Assembly: GCF_013694095.1 (NCBI RefSeq)
Contig: NZ_JACEFB010000019.1
Location: 1-64,000 of the forward strand
Reading direction: 5' to 3'
DNA: 64,000 nt
Source: Thermogemmata fonticola
GTDB lineage: Bacteria; Planctomycetota; Planctomycetia; Gemmatales; Gemmataceae
The notes beneath the pieces are model-generated. The model ran no database searches, was not told the origin of the DNA, and was given only the letters and a program-made list of their open reading frames with translations. This document shows positions 36,622-46,323 of this stretch, in pieces. How positions within the stretch are numbered: the first letter of the stretch is position 1; every line of letters begins with the position of its first letter. The position numbers and the translations under genes were made by a program.

Positions 36622-36663
36622 CTCTGGCTGGCCAAAAGGAAATGATGCCTCTGGCTAGCCGAA
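36622..36663. repeat. Direct repeat between nuoN and tatD, period 27
   Basis: CTCTGGCTGGCCAAA at 36622-36636 recurs as CTCTGGCTAGCCGAA at 36649-36663 (two mismatches). Both copies sit in the 71-base spacer between the nuoN stop and the tatD start. Confidence 0.6.
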
Positions 36664-36683
36664 TGATCGGGCCGTGAAGGATC

Positions 36684-37457
36684 ATGTTTTTTGACACCCA
36701 TACCCACCTGTTCGATGAGCGGTTTCAGCCGGATTTACCTACCGTTTTGGAACGGGCCAGCACCGCGGGGGTTAGCCGCATTCTCTGCCTGGGGATCGAC
36801 CGGGAGAGCAATCATACGGCGGTCCAACTCGCCCAGAAATATCCGCAGGTTTGGGCTGCAGTAGGGCTGCATCCGAATTATTTGCAGGCGGTCCAGCCAG
36901 GAGATTGGGATGACGTCGTCCGGTTGGCCGAGCGGGAACCGCGCGTTGTGGCCATCGGGGAAACCGGGCTGGATCGTTACTGGAAGGATACTCCGCTTCC
37001 CGTTCAAGAAACTTACTTTCAATATCACCTGGATTTGGCCCGTCGCTTGGGTAAGCCTGTGGTGATCCATTGCCGGGAAGCTCAGGAACAGGTCGTGCGT
37101 CTCCTCCGTCAAGAGTATGACCGGCATGGTCCGATCCGCGGGATTATGCATGCCTTTAGTGGCGATCGCATCACCGCTCAAAACTGCTGGGAGATGGGAC
37201 TGCATATCTCCTTCGCGGGGATGGTGACCTACCCGAAGGCGGACTCCTTGCGGCAGGTTGTACCAGAAGTACCGCTGGAGCGGTTGCTTTTGGAAACCGA
37301 CTCCCCCTATTTGCCTCCCCAACCGGTGCGGGGGCGCCGGAATGAACCCGCCTTTCTGGTTCACACGGCCCAACAGATCGCCAGCCTGAGGGGACTGACC
37401 TGCGAACAACTCGCGGAGGTCACCACAGCCAATGCCCGTGCCCTCTTCGGCATCTGA
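36684..37457 (+). CDS. tatD: TatD-family metal-dependent DNase
   Basis: TatD proteins are metal-dependent 3'-5' exonucleases or DNases of the amidohydrolase superfamily. The 257-residue length is typical. Metal-binding motifs are FDTHTHLFDERF (N-terminus), AIGETGLDRYW (about 92-102), VIHCREAQ (about 132), HAFSGD (about 155) and LLETDSPYLPPQP (about 203). GAAGG lies just upstream of the ATG. Its position 71 bases after nuoN suggests a shared transcript, which is probably incidental. Confidence 0.95.
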   Translation: MFFDTHTHLFDERFQPDLPTVLERASTAGVSRILCLGIDRESNHTAVQLAQKYPQVWAAVGLHPNYLQAVQPGDWDDVVRLAEREPRVVAIGETGLDRYWKDTPLPVQETYFQYHLDLARRLGKPVVIHCREAQEQVVRLLRQEYDRHGPIRGIMHAFSGDRITAQNCWEMGLHISFAGMVTYPKADSLRQVVPEVPLERLLLETDSPYLPPQPVRGRRNEPAFLVHTAQQIASLRGLTCEQLAEVTTANARALFGI

Positions 37458-37620
37458 TGAGCAGGAGCGGCGTTTGACTGGGACCAGGGGAAGATGCGGC
37501 TGTGGCGCCGGAAACAAAGCAAAGGGATGGATCGACCTTCCCCAGACATTAGAGAGGTTAGACCCTCGCTCGTACCACTCAAGTTTCTCTGGGGGGGAAG
37601 TATCTGGCAAGGATGGACCG

Positions 37621-37938
37621 TCATTCATCGACGACATCTTCCAGGCGGGAGATGGCCACAACCTCACTGCGGCGGATCAACACGCGCTTGCGGTTGCGCT
37701 TGATCCCTGTGGCGACCGACTCCGCGATGTAATTTTCACGGGTGGTGTCCGTGTCCCGCAGATCGTGCAAGTCGGCATTTCGGACCTCGATGTAATACTC
37801 GTCGTAACGGACCAGGCGCCCGAGGCAGACGTAGGGACTGACCAGGTCGATCACGACTTTGGCATCGAGGAGTTCGTCGAGCATGGAAGCCATCGGAGGA
37901 ACCGAGGGCGATTGGGGCCGAGGAATATCCGCGTTCAT
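37621..37938 (-). CDS. Conserved small planctomycete protein
   Basis: The 105-residue protein starts at the ATG at 37938, with AAGGA six bases upstream. The N-terminal 20 residues are Pro/Ser-rich; then MLDELLDAKVVIDLVSPYVCLGRLVRYDEYYIEVRNADLHDL reads like an Sm-like or small beta-barrel fold (a strand pair V-x-L-V ... V-G-x-x...Y-x-x-Y-I-E), and the tail contains KRNRKRVLIRRSEVVAISRLEDV. It looks like a stand-alone Lsm-type domain protein that may bind RNA or another protein. No catalytic residues are evident. It is divergent from the RNase D gene, 80 bases away, which is a suggestive but weak association. Confidence 0.78.
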   Translation of the reverse strand: MNADIPRPQSPSVPPMASMLDELLDAKVVIDLVSPYVCLGRLVRYDEYYIEVRNADLHDLRDTDTTRENYIAESVATGIKRNRKRVLIRRSEVVAISRLEDVVDE

Positions 37939-38018
37939 GGTGGTCCTTCGCGCCAACGCCAGGGAACGAAAAAGCTCAAAAGGCTGTATCGGCCAACGAA
38001 CATTGGTTTACAATTATT

Positions 38019-39569
38019 ATGGTAATGAGGGGGGTGTGGAAGGGGGCAGGAATCCTCAGCGAACCCAATGCGAGACGACCCGTGGCGCTGCAACTGAACC
38101 TCAAGCCGTCCGAAGTGATGGTTACCAATGCACGGGAGTGGTCGGCTTGTCGGGAGCATTTGGCTCAAGCCAGTGTCGTGGGTCTGGATACCGAGTTTGT
38201 TGGGGAAGGCCGGCATCGGCCGGAATTGTGTCTGGTTCAGATCGCCACGCCGGAAACCCTCTATGTAATCGACCCATACGCTGTGGGGCGGCTGGAGGGT
38301 CTGTGGGAGCTATTGCAGGACCCACGCCGTTTGGTGGTGGTTCACGCCGGCAAAGAAGACATACGCATCTGCCAGCATCATGCTCAGCAACCGCCGGCCC
38401 GTATTTTCGACATTCAGCTCGCTGCTGGCCTATCAGGTCTGGATTATCCTTTGGGCTATGGCAAGCTGGTCGAAGAACTCTTTGGGGTCGCGATGAATAA
38501 GGAGCTGACGCTGAGCAATTGGCGCCAGCGCCCGCTCACCCAGTCCCAATTGCGTTATGCCTTCGATGACGTGCGGTATTTGTTGCCGGCGTATGTTCTG
38601 TTGCAGGGACGGCTTCAGCAGCAGCAGCGGGAAAGCTGGGCGGAGGAGGAGTTTGCCGCGTTGGTTCAGCGCGCCTTGGCCGAGGATCAGGGAGCGGAGA
38701 ACTGGCGGCGGGTCAAAGGGCTGGGCCGCTTGGATCGGCAGGGCTTGGCCATCGTGAAAGAGCTGTACCAGTGGCGGGAGGAGTGGAGCCAGCGATGGAA
38801 TCGTCCCTCCCGGCACGTGTTATCGGATCATTTGCTCGTGCGGATCGCTCGGCTCAAACCCCGCTGCCGCAAGGAACTCGCTTCGTTGCGAGGCGTGCCG
38901 CAGAATGCCGTGGCGGAGATTCTGGAAGTGATTCAGCAGGCTTTGGCTCTGCCACCGGCGGCTTGTCCTGCACCCACGCCGCGCATCCATGAAACCGCCG
39001 AAGTGGTTGCCGTCAGTCAGCTTTTGCAGATTGTCCTGCATGAATGGTGCTCCCGCCACCAGGTGGCCAGCAATCTGGCAGCCACGCCTGCGGACCTGAA
39101 AGCCTTCGCTTACTATCAACTGGCGCGGCGGCCAGCTCCAGAAATGCCTTTATTCCGCGGTTGGCGTGCCCAAGCCCTTCTGCCCGAACTCCAGGCCGTG
39201 CTGGAAGGGCGGCGCTGGGTGGCGGTCAATCCGCATCGCTCCCACGGCTTTCCCTTGCGAATCATCGCTTGGGACGATCCCACTGGTCTCCCCTTTCCTC
39301 ACCCTGCCCCTACTCCCCAGCATTCACTCGCGCCTCTAGCGGATGCTGATGGTCCAGGGTTTCCCTCTTCGGACGCGGCGGCAGATACGACACCCATCCC
39401 GGTCCATCGTTGTTCGACATCGCCGGATGCTTCTACGCCAGAGGACGATATCCGACTCCCCCTGACGTCGGTGCCGGGGGATGGGGTATCTTCCTCTCTT
39501 CCCGTTGGTTCTGTAGCATCCTCTGAGGAAGTTACCGTTTCTCCATCATCACGTAGAACACCGAGCTGA
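38019..39569 (+). CDS. rnd: Ribonuclease D
   Basis: RNase D is a DEDD-family 3'-5' exoribonuclease that trims tRNA precursors. The exonuclease motifs are VVGLDTEFVGE (DxE, near 55), HAGKEDIRICQ (near 105, the second Asp) and FDDVRYLLPAYVLLQ (near 187, the last Asp with the Tyr). An HRDC domain follows (about 225-310). The C-terminal 100 residues are a Pro/Ser/Thr-rich disordered tail. The reading frame opens at 38019 without a clear ribosome site; a GTG near 38082 could be the true start. The tail is longer than in E. coli RNase D. Confidence 0.93.
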   Translation: MVMRGVWKGAGILSEPNARRPVALQLNLKPSEVMVTNAREWSACREHLAQASVVGLDTEFVGEGRHRPELCLVQIATPETLYVIDPYAVGRLEGLWELLQDPRRLVVVHAGKEDIRICQHHAQQPPARIFDIQLAAGLSGLDYPLGYGKLVEELFGVAMNKELTLSNWRQRPLTQSQLRYAFDDVRYLLPAYVLLQGRLQQQQRESWAEEEFAALVQRALAEDQGAENWRRVKGLGRLDRQGLAIVKELYQWREEWSQRWNRPSRHVLSDHLLVRIARLKPRCRKELASLRGVPQNAVAEILEVIQQALALPPAACPAPTPRIHETAEVVAVSQLLQIVLHEWCSRHQVASNLAATPADLKAFAYYQLARRPAPEMPLFRGWRAQALLPELQAVLEGRRWVAVNPHRSHGFPLRIIAWDDPTGLPFPHPAPTPQHSLAPLADADGPGFPSSDAAADTTPIPVHRCSTSPDASTPEDDIRLPLTSVPGDGVSSSLPVGSVASSEEVTVSPSSRRTPS

Positions 39570-39715
39570 GCCAGGACGCGGGAGAGACGAGTTTTGTTCC
39601 GGTGTAGCTACATACTACGGACTCCCCGAAACAAAGGAGGGAATGCTAGCCCGGATGGCTCTAAGAGAGTCTGCATTGCCATAAGTCCGCCGCTTGCTGT
39701 TCCGCGGAGTCGCAT

Positions 39716-41188
39716 ATGAGTCAGTTGCTCAAATGTCCCAATCCGAGTTGCTCGTATGTCTTTGATGCCACTGGCTTGCCAGCCGGGATGGTACTGGTTT
39801 GTCCGCGATGTACTATGCGTTTTGCCCTGGGGCCTTTGCCGTCGACCGCTCCGCAGACGGGAGTCAATCCTGCGGTACCTGGCGGCGGTCCTTCGTCGGC
39901 GAATTTTCCCGCCCCTGCTCCAGGGGGATCGCCTGTTATCGCTCCGCCACCAGCGGCCGTTTCTTCGGGGCCGGTGCCTGCAAATGTGATCGTTTCGCCT
40001 CTTGATGCGGCAAACACACCCCGCCGTTCCGTGGATTGGCTGAAAACATCCCTTCTAACTCTGCTGGTGTTGGGGGCCATCGGCCTGGCAGGTTACGCCG
40101 TTTATTACAATCTCAATTTGAATCAGACGCGCCGGACGGACAGCGCCTTGCATTACCGCGATTTCAATCTCGCTCTGACACCCCTGGGCGAGCCTTGGGT
40201 ACCGGCCGACGATCTGCGTGCTCAGTTGGGATCGCCCGTGTTTGCGGCGTATCAACGGGAGGAACCCGCAGCGGTTGTCCTCCTGGCAGCCCGCAACTTC
40301 GACAAGCGCAATCCGCGTTTCGATGAGCTGGAGGAGATTTTGCGGCGCTTGCTCCGTCGAATTGTGGAAGCCGACACACTCACGCTGATGCCTCCGGAAG
40401 AACAGGATCAGAAGTGGATGGGTTTGGATCTGAAAGGCTATCGTTTCCGTGCCCAAGCACGGGATGATCAGTCGGTCATCAGCGGTCAAGCCTATTATGC
40501 AGCACACCAAGGAGTCGCATACTGGTTCATCGGCTGGACCAGCGAGGCCGCTTACGAACAAGTGAAGCCGGAATTTGCTCACTGGCGATCCCGGTGCCGC
40601 TCCCTCGGACTGCGGGACAACTGGCAACCCACCTTACCCTCTGCTGTGCCTTACAAAAATCTCGAAGTGGGCTACAGTTTCTCCGACCTGGCTCAGATGT
40701 GGAAGGAAGAAACCGATGAGGAAACGATCAAAGCCCGCGATCCCCAAGCGGACAAATATCTGAGCCTCAAGCTGCATGCTCCTGGCCAGCGCCGCGATCT
40801 GCCCAAGGAGGCGTTCCTCCTGGTTTATGTATTGCCGGGAGGCGGAGAACCGCTTCAGGTGGCCCGCGAGTACGTCGAAGACAGCCGGAGGCAGGAGCTA
40901 CGCGCCGCCAATCCGGACTTGAAGGTGGAGTTTCAGGAACGGACCGAACCACCCGAAGGCGAACCCCCCGTTGGCGGCATTGAGACTGCTGCTCCCATCC
41001 TGCGATTACGCAGCACGGTGAAGAATGCTCTCGATCAGAACCGTTTACATGTACTTTCCGCAGTGCGAGTGGCGGATGGCCGGGTCGTGGCGATGCACGT
41101 CTGGTGCAACTGGAATGACCGTCTCGCCTTGGAACAGATGATGATCCAGATCGCCAGTACCCTCCGGGCCGAAGGCGGCGGCCAATAG
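39716..41188 (+). CDS. Zinc-ribbon membrane-anchored protein of unknown function
   Basis: The 490-residue protein begins with a zinc ribbon (Cys7, Cys12, Cys29, Cys32: CPNPSC and CPRC) similar to the MJ0042-type finger found at the N-terminus of many planctomycete proteins. A Pro/Ala-rich linker (about 40-105) leads to one transmembrane helix (about 112-130) and an extracytoplasmic domain of about 350 residues. That domain has alternating strands and helices (GVAYWFIGWTSEAAYEQ, DKYLSLKLHAPGQRRD) with no recognised family. The finger presumably stays in the cytoplasm. GGAG at good spacing supports the start. Confidence 0.82.
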   Translation: MSQLLKCPNPSCSYVFDATGLPAGMVLVCPRCTMRFALGPLPSTAPQTGVNPAVPGGGPSSANFPAPAPGGSPVIAPPPAAVSSGPVPANVIVSPLDAANTPRRSVDWLKTSLLTLLVLGAIGLAGYAVYYNLNLNQTRRTDSALHYRDFNLALTPLGEPWVPADDLRAQLGSPVFAAYQREEPAAVVLLAARNFDKRNPRFDELEEILRRLLRRIVEADTLTLMPPEEQDQKWMGLDLKGYRFRAQARDDQSVISGQAYYAAHQGVAYWFIGWTSEAAYEQVKPEFAHWRSRCRSLGLRDNWQPTLPSAVPYKNLEVGYSFSDLAQMWKEETDEETIKARDPQADKYLSLKLHAPGQRRDLPKEAFLLVYVLPGGGEPLQVAREYVEDSRRQELRAANPDLKVEFQERTEPPEGEPPVGGIETAAPILRLRSTVKNALDQNRLHVLSAVRVADGRVVAMHVWCNWNDRLALEQMMIQIASTLRAEGGGQ

Positions 41189-41278
41189 AGACGCCCATCT
41201 TCGGAACGTGGAGGGCAAAGGCCAACAGAGCGAGCAAGTTCCGATAAGCTGGGCGGTCTCGTGTAGGAATGAACCGAG

Positions 41279-42067
41279 CTACCATTGCGGCGGCCACTGC
41301 CCGGAAAGAATGATTTGTTCCCATTCTTCTTGCAGCGGCCAGCGGACGGCACAGGTGCCGAAATCGGCCATGTACTGGTATTGCTGGAGGCGATCGATGG
41401 CCCGCTGGATAATAGCCCGATCTTTACGGAAGATGGGGCCGTGACTGGGGAGCAGGAACTCGGCGTCGTCGTCTCGAATGCGTTCCAGAGAGCGGATGAA
41501 ATCGGGAATGTGGGAGCCATGATGGGCATCGATGACTCCCACGCAGCTATCCCTGTAGATGTTATCTCCGCTGAAGAGCAGGGAACCGAGTTTGAAGCTG
41601 AGTTGTCCTGGTGTGTGGCCGGGGGTGTGCCACACATGCAGACGGAGCTTGCCCACCCGGATCACGTCTCCCTCCTGAAGTTTGATGTCGATCTTGCACG
41701 GGGGCATGGGCACATGGAAATTCTGGGCCGAGATATGGGCATAGGTTTCAACAGCATCCCCGGCTTCGATGGCCGCCGCCGCACGGGGATGGGCTGCCGT
41801 TCGAGTCCGCAGGCGCTCCCGCGCCCGGGCCAACGCCTGGACGTGATCCACATCGGCATGCGTCGCCACGATCATCTTGCACTTTGACAGTGGGAAATCC
41901 AAGGCTCGGATCAGTTCGATCACCTCATCGAGGGTTTCTTCTTCCCCGATGTCGAGCAAAAGCCACTCCTGACCTCCATCCAGCAAATAAAGGTTGACGC
42001 CGAACGACCGCCCAGCTTGCAAGTTCAGCTCGATAACACCTGGAAAAATATACTTGCGTTCCAGCAT
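41279..42067 (-). CDS. MBL-fold metallo-hydrolase
   Basis: The 262-residue cytoplasmic enzyme belongs to the metallo-beta-lactamase fold superfamily. Metal-site motifs are VATHADVDHVQA (an HxDxDH form of the usual HxHxDH), WHTPGHTPGQLSF, LLFSGDNIYRD and LPSHGPIF. The substitution of Asp for the second His in motif 1 is known from several subgroups and fits one or two metal ions. The substrate is not clear; thioester hydrolases such as glyoxalase II share this fold, but the spacing is not diagnostic. It stands alone, convergent with the zinc-ribbon gene. Confidence 0.92.
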   Translation of the reverse strand: MLERKYIFPGVIELNLQAGRSFGVNLYLLDGGQEWLLLDIGEEETLDEVIELIRALDFPLSKCKMIVATHADVDHVQALARARERLRTRTAAHPRAAAAIEAGDAVETYAHISAQNFHVPMPPCKIDIKLQEGDVIRVGKLRLHVWHTPGHTPGQLSFKLGSLLFSGDNIYRDSCVGVIDAHHGSHIPDFIRSLERIRDDDAEFLLPSHGPIFRKDRAIIQRAIDRLQQYQYMADFGTCAVRWPLQEEWEQIILSGQWPPQW

Positions 42068-42310
42068 ACCGGACCGACTCCCCCTGCCGAGATGACAGCT
42101 ATAGTGATGTTAGGTACCTGACCGTTGGCTTCAACCACATTTCCGCCTCAACCTCATCGGCTGCTACTGCGTTGCTCCGCCTGGTCCTCGACCCTGCTGG
42201 AGCCAAAGATCGGCTAGCACGTCCACCCTCGCTGGAATCGAATCCGAACCTCGATTATCTTTCAGGAGGAATGACAGCGTCGGATCATGGTGGTCCTATG
42301 TCAACGGGTT

Positions 42311-43519
42311 TTATGTTCGGGCGGCGGATAGGGTTTTAGATAGGGCCTCGGCCTGAGTGGCGAAGCGGTACAGTATCTCGGCGGCAGGTTCGAGTTGGTC
42401 CAGGTCGATCCACTCGTCGCGCGTATGGGCCTGGGCAATATCGCCGGGTCCGAAAACGATGGCAGGGATGCCAGCTTGAGACAATGTGGCGGCATCGGTG
42501 CCGAAAGGGACCGCCTGGACCGTATGATGTCCGACCACCGCGTCGATGATCTGTCCGAAGCGCTCCACCCATTCCATCGAGGCTTGCGGCGACAGCGGCG
42601 GGCAAGGAGAATGAGCGGTTTGTAAAGTGAACGGAACATCCGTTCCGACTGCGTGTCGCAGCCAGGCGAGCAGGTCGGCTTCGGCTTCGGCCACCGTCTC
42701 GCCGGGAATGAGCCGCCGATCAATCTCGATGCGGCAGAAGTCCGGGATGGTATTGGGCGAGACTCCGCCTTGGATCCGTCCCACGGCCAAGGTTCGTGGT
42801 CCCAGCAGCGGGTCGGCAGGACGCTGGCGCAATCGCTCGGCGTATTGTTCCAGGGCTAGCAGGATGCGACTCATCCGATAAATGGCATTGATGCCGTCTT
42901 CCGGGCGCGAGCTATGGCAGGCCCGGCCTGTTGTCTCCAAGGTCCAGCGGATCACGCCTTTGTGAGCCGAGACGATGTGGAGCCGGGTTGGTTCGGCGAC
43001 GATCGCCACGTGTGGCCGGCCTTGCCGGAAACCGGAACGGACCAGGGCTTGGACTCCCAGAAAGCTGTGCTCCTCATCGACGGTCAAGGCCAGGGTGACG
43101 CGGGCTGACCCTGCGGGACGTTCCCGGACCAGTCGGACAAACGCGGCCAGCATAACGGCCAGCCCTGCCTTGACATCACACGCCCCGCGTCCATACAGCC
43201 GGTTGCCCTCTCGCTGGGCGGCAAATGGCTCAATCGTCATCCCATCGACAGGCACGGTGTCCTGATGGGCCTCGAACAGGAGATGGCAGGGAGCGGGATG
43301 CCCCGGATCGTAGTGGGCCAGCAAGTTATCCCGGCCCGGTTGCACGGTTTGCCGTTCTACGATGCAATTCAGCCCTTGGAGCAGATGAGCTACATAGTCT
43401 GTCACTCGATGCTCATAGAGAATATCCGCAGGCAAATCTGAGCGGCCCATCGGATTGACCGAGGGTCGACGCACGAGTTCCGCGAGCAGTTCCGGCAAGG
43501 GAGGCAACGTCAAAATCAC
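42311..43519 (-). CDS. M20-family zinc peptidase or deacylase (ArgE/DapE/ACY1-like)
   Basis: The start is a GTG at 43519 with a GGGGG site nine bases before. The 402-residue protein has the M20 architecture: metal-binding motifs LFEAHQDTVPVDGM (about 80), GRGACDVKAGLAVMLAAF (about 110), TVDEEHSFLGVQ (about 150), and EPTRLHIVSAHKG (about 175), then a dimerisation domain and a C-terminal FGTDAATLSQAGIPAIVFGPG. This fits acetylornithine deacetylase, succinyl-diaminopimelate desuccinylase and aminoacylase relatives. Without adjacent biosynthetic genes the substrate cannot be settled. Confidence 0.92.
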   Translation of the reverse strand: MILTLPPLPELLAELVRRPSVNPMGRSDLPADILYEHRVTDYVAHLLQGLNCIVERQTVQPGRDNLLAHYDPGHPAPCHLLFEAHQDTVPVDGMTIEPFAAQREGNRLYGRGACDVKAGLAVMLAAFVRLVRERPAGSARVTLALTVDEEHSFLGVQALVRSGFRQGRPHVAIVAEPTRLHIVSAHKGVIRWTLETTGRACHSSRPEDGINAIYRMSRILLALEQYAERLRQRPADPLLGPRTLAVGRIQGGVSPNTIPDFCRIEIDRRLIPGETVAEAEADLLAWLRHAVGTDVPFTLQTAHSPCPPLSPQASMEWVERFGQIIDAVVGHHTVQAVPFGTDAATLSQAGIPAIVFGPGDIAQAHTRDEWIDLDQLEPAAEILYRFATQAEALSKTLSAART

Positions 43520-43802
43520 GCAAATACCCCCGACAGGCTCATCCTGCTAAGTTGCCCGGACGCCCGGCAGCAAGGCTATGCGGGCGACAGCGGCAAGGTA
43601 CATAAAGGGTAGCAGGACTTGGGGGTGTTTTCCATAGGCTTGCAGTCAAGGAAAATAATCGGCCAACCCAGTCCAGCGAATGCAGAGGGTTCCCAAAATC
43701 AGAGGCAGCCCGCCGCCGGGCTATCGCCGCTTGGGGTATTTCTCCACCCTAACTTGGAAAAACCGCTGTGCCCTGGGGTCAAGGCCTGTCCCTGCCTCGA
43801 CC

Positions 43803-44999
43803 TCAACGTTGGTAGAGAGGCAAGATGCCTTTTTCCAGTTGCAGAATGGCCAGATTGACGGAAGTGGTAAAGACGGGGCCAATGTAGCCGCTGGTCCAGG
43901 AGCCATCGTTCGATTGCTGTTCGAGGAGATAGGGGAAGACCGCTTTCTTGTATTTGCTCCAGGTCAGCCAGTTTTCTTTCGGCTCGTTGGGGAAGAGTTG
44001 CCCGTAGCGGTCATCTCCGAGGATATAGACCATCTGCGCGAAGTAGTAGCTTTGGTATTCGTCATGGGCTTGGCGGCCTTGGGCGATGGGAATGTGATCT
44101 TTGCAGAACTTGATCCATTTTTTCGCCAGTTCGCTATTGTATTGGCCCGCGCTGAAACCGCAGGTGACGGCGGCGCAGGTCAGCGGGGGCCGCTCCTGGC
44201 CGGCCATCGCCACGCCGCCGGAGTTGGCGTAGCTGTAGATGATGCCCCCCTTGGGTGTAGTACAGGCTTCCAGATAAGCCACGGCTTTATCGATCGCTTC
44301 TTTGGGAACCGCAATGCCGGCGTTGCGGGCGGCGCGCAGAGCCTGCAATTGCGTCACGGTGACGGAGCCTTCGTCGAAATTATTGCGTTCCGTGGCGCTG
44401 ACGTAGCCCCAGCCGCCGACCTCGACCTCTTTCCCCTCCGGCTTGCGATGCCGCTTGCTGGTTTGGGCCTTACAGGTGAAATCGACCGCCTTTTTGATGG
44501 CCCGCTCAAGCCGCGCCCGCTGTTCTGGGTCTTCTTCTTCCCCATATAAGCAAGCCAGGAACATTAGAGCGTATCCGTGGCCGTGCATGTAACTGCCGAA
44601 GTTTCCGCCCGCTGCATCACCGATCAGGCCATTGGCTTGGAGCCGGGCGGGGGAGAGGAACCACTCCATCGCCTTTTGCAACTGGTCGGAATACTTCCCT
44701 TCCTTGAGGTTGCTTCCCTCCATCAGGAAGGCCATTCCCGCCAGTGCGGTCATGGCGACGCGGTATTGTCCCCCTTGAGCGGACCAGGAGCCATCGCGCG
44801 CTTGGGTGCGCTTGAGCCATTCCAGGCCGCGCTCCACAGCGGCTTCCACCCGTTTGTCCAGGTCGGCCTCCTTGTCCTTGGTCGCAGGTTGCGGTTGTGC
44901 CGCCACAGGGCCTAAGCTCAGCCCGACTAATGCTGCCAAACCGACCCACGCCCATCTCTTGCCTCGACCCCTCACACTGGTCCCGGACTGCCCACGCAT
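43803..44999 (-). CDS. Exported prenyltransferase/squalene-cyclase repeat protein
   Basis: The 398-residue product begins at 44999 with AGGAGG eight bases upstream. A signal peptide (WVGLAALVGLSLGPVAAQ) is followed by an alpha/alpha-barrel-like repeat domain: GLEWLKRTQARDGSWSAQ, HGYALMFLACLYG, AVAYLEACTTPKGG, LLEQQSNDGSWTSG. QW-type motifs (DGSW) resemble those of squalene cyclases and complement-like proteins, yet no DxDD or DxxD catalytic motif is obvious, so it probably is a structural or binding repeat protein. Planctomycetes have many such exported copies. The neighbour is divergent. Confidence 0.85.
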   Translation of the reverse strand: MRGQSGTSVRGRGKRWAWVGLAALVGLSLGPVAAQPQPATKDKEADLDKRVEAAVERGLEWLKRTQARDGSWSAQGGQYRVAMTALAGMAFLMEGSNLKEGKYSDQLQKAMEWFLSPARLQANGLIGDAAGGNFGSYMHGHGYALMFLACLYGEEEDPEQRARLERAIKKAVDFTCKAQTSKRHRKPEGKEVEVGGWGYVSATERNNFDEGSVTVTQLQALRAARNAGIAVPKEAIDKAVAYLEACTTPKGGIIYSYANSGGVAMAGQERPPLTCAAVTCGFSAGQYNSELAKKWIKFCKDHIPIAQGRQAHDEYQSYYFAQMVYILGDDRYGQLFPNEPKENWLTWSKYKKAVFPYLLEQQSNDGSWTSGYIGPVFTTSVNLAILQLEKGILPLYQR

Positions 45000-45363
45000 G
45001 TCCTTGCCCTCCTCGGGTGTTTCAAGCGCCCCACTTGGCCGGCTCGGACGAACATCACAGGCAGAACCAACCGGCTAAACGGGGCCAGCCGCCTTTCACC
45101 CGCTCAGCGTTCGGAATATATAACGACTCACTGCCAGTTGCTATAACAACCTTGTTCAGGCGGGAAGGTAACAACTCCACTCCGGAGAACGGTTCCCGTT
45201 GAGTCCGGAGAGCGGTTCTTAATGAGGCGGTACTACCGAAAGATATTGTATCGCCTAAACTATCCGATGCGGAATATGGGGGAATAAGACCACTGCGAGA
45301 GGGTAAGCGTGGCGGCACCCAGGGGCAAACTAGATCGATGCAAACACGGTAGGAGTATCCCAA
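45000..45363. promoter_or_regulatory. Divergent promoter region with 23-bp tandem repeat
   Basis: The 364-base spacer between the squalene-cyclase-repeat gene (minus) and yceH (plus) holds no gene. Two abutting 23-base units begin TCCGGAGARCGGTTC at 45181-45203 and 45204-45226, with several differences in their second half. A downstream AT-rich patch (about 45235-45275) is a promoter candidate for yceH. Confidence 0.5.
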
Positions 45364-46323
45364 ATGACAGAACCGAATCGCCTCCCCCTGGAATGGAGCG
45401 AGCCTGATCCAACGGCTGAACCGTCCCCGTCGGCGGGGTCATCCGGGCACTCATCGGCCGCTTCCCCAGCGGGGTCAGAGGGCCAGTCGGCGGCGGAAGC
45501 TTCACATCCAGCCTCCACTGAAGCAGAGGCAGCGGCGCCGGCTTCAACTGTCCCGGCTCCGCCTTCCTGGGAGCCACTCACTCCCCTGGAACGGCGTATT
45601 CTCGGCGTTCTCGTCGAGAAGCAGAAAACACTTTCCTATGCTTATCCCCTGTCATTGAACAGCCTGGTGCTGGGTTGCAATCAAAAGGACAACCGCGACC
45701 CAGTGATGCATGTGACGGAAGAGGAAGTGGAAGCGACCCTGGAAGAACTCATCCGCAAGGACCTCGTGGAAGCGGTGCAGGGTGGACGAGTCACGCACTA
45801 CCGCCACAAGCTCTATGAGAAATGGACACCCGATGGCAAGGAACTCGCCGTTTTGGCAGAATTGCTGCTGCGGGGAGCACAAAGCCGGGGTTTATTGCGA
45901 GCGCGGGCTTCCCGGATGGACCGAATCTCCAATGCAGAAGAGCTGGATGGGATATTGCAACGACTGGCTCAACGGCGGCTGGTCGTGTTCCTGACCCCTC
46001 CGCAACGCCGTGGCGCAGTGGTCACTCACGGCTTTCACACGCCGGAGGAGTTGGCTCGACTGTCTCAAACCGTGGCAGCCGAGGAAGCGGACCAGGAAGG
46101 CGGGCCGCCGGACCGTACCGTGCCATCCCCGGCTGCATCCGAACTTGCTAGCACCGTCGGAAAAACACGCATGGCGCGGCCTGCGCTCCAGGAGCAATTG
46201 GAAACTTTGACGGCGGCAGTCCAGGAATTGCAACGCCGGGTCGAACGCCTCGAAGCGCTATTGGGCCAAAGTGGCGGGGCAGCCGCTCCAGATACCGCTT
46301 CTCACTCCACTTCCTCCGTCTGA
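45364..46323 (+). CDS. yceH: YceH/DUF480-family protein
   Basis: The 319-residue protein has an unusual 75-residue low-complexity Ser/Ala/Pro leader, then the DUF480/YceH core: LTPLERRILGVLVEKQKT, PLSLNSLVLGCNQKDNRDPVM, VEATLEELIRKDLV and ERRIL-type winged-helix repeats through about residue 210. A Pro/Ser linker and a C-terminal coiled coil (LEQLETLTAAVQELQRRVERLEALL, about 270-300) finish it. The family is widely conserved in bacteria with two winged-helix domains; its function is unknown. AGGAG nine bases upstream supports the start. Confidence 0.92.
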   Translation: MTEPNRLPLEWSEPDPTAEPSPSAGSSGHSSAASPAGSEGQSAAEASHPASTEAEAAAPASTVPAPPSWEPLTPLERRILGVLVEKQKTLSYAYPLSLNSLVLGCNQKDNRDPVMHVTEEEVEATLEELIRKDLVEAVQGGRVTHYRHKLYEKWTPDGKELAVLAELLLRGAQSRGLLRARASRMDRISNAEELDGILQRLAQRRLVVFLTPPQRRGAVVTHGFHTPEELARLSQTVAAEEADQEGGPPDRTVPSPAASELASTVGKTRMARPALQEQLETLTAAVQELQRRVERLEALLGQSGGAAAPDTASHSTSSV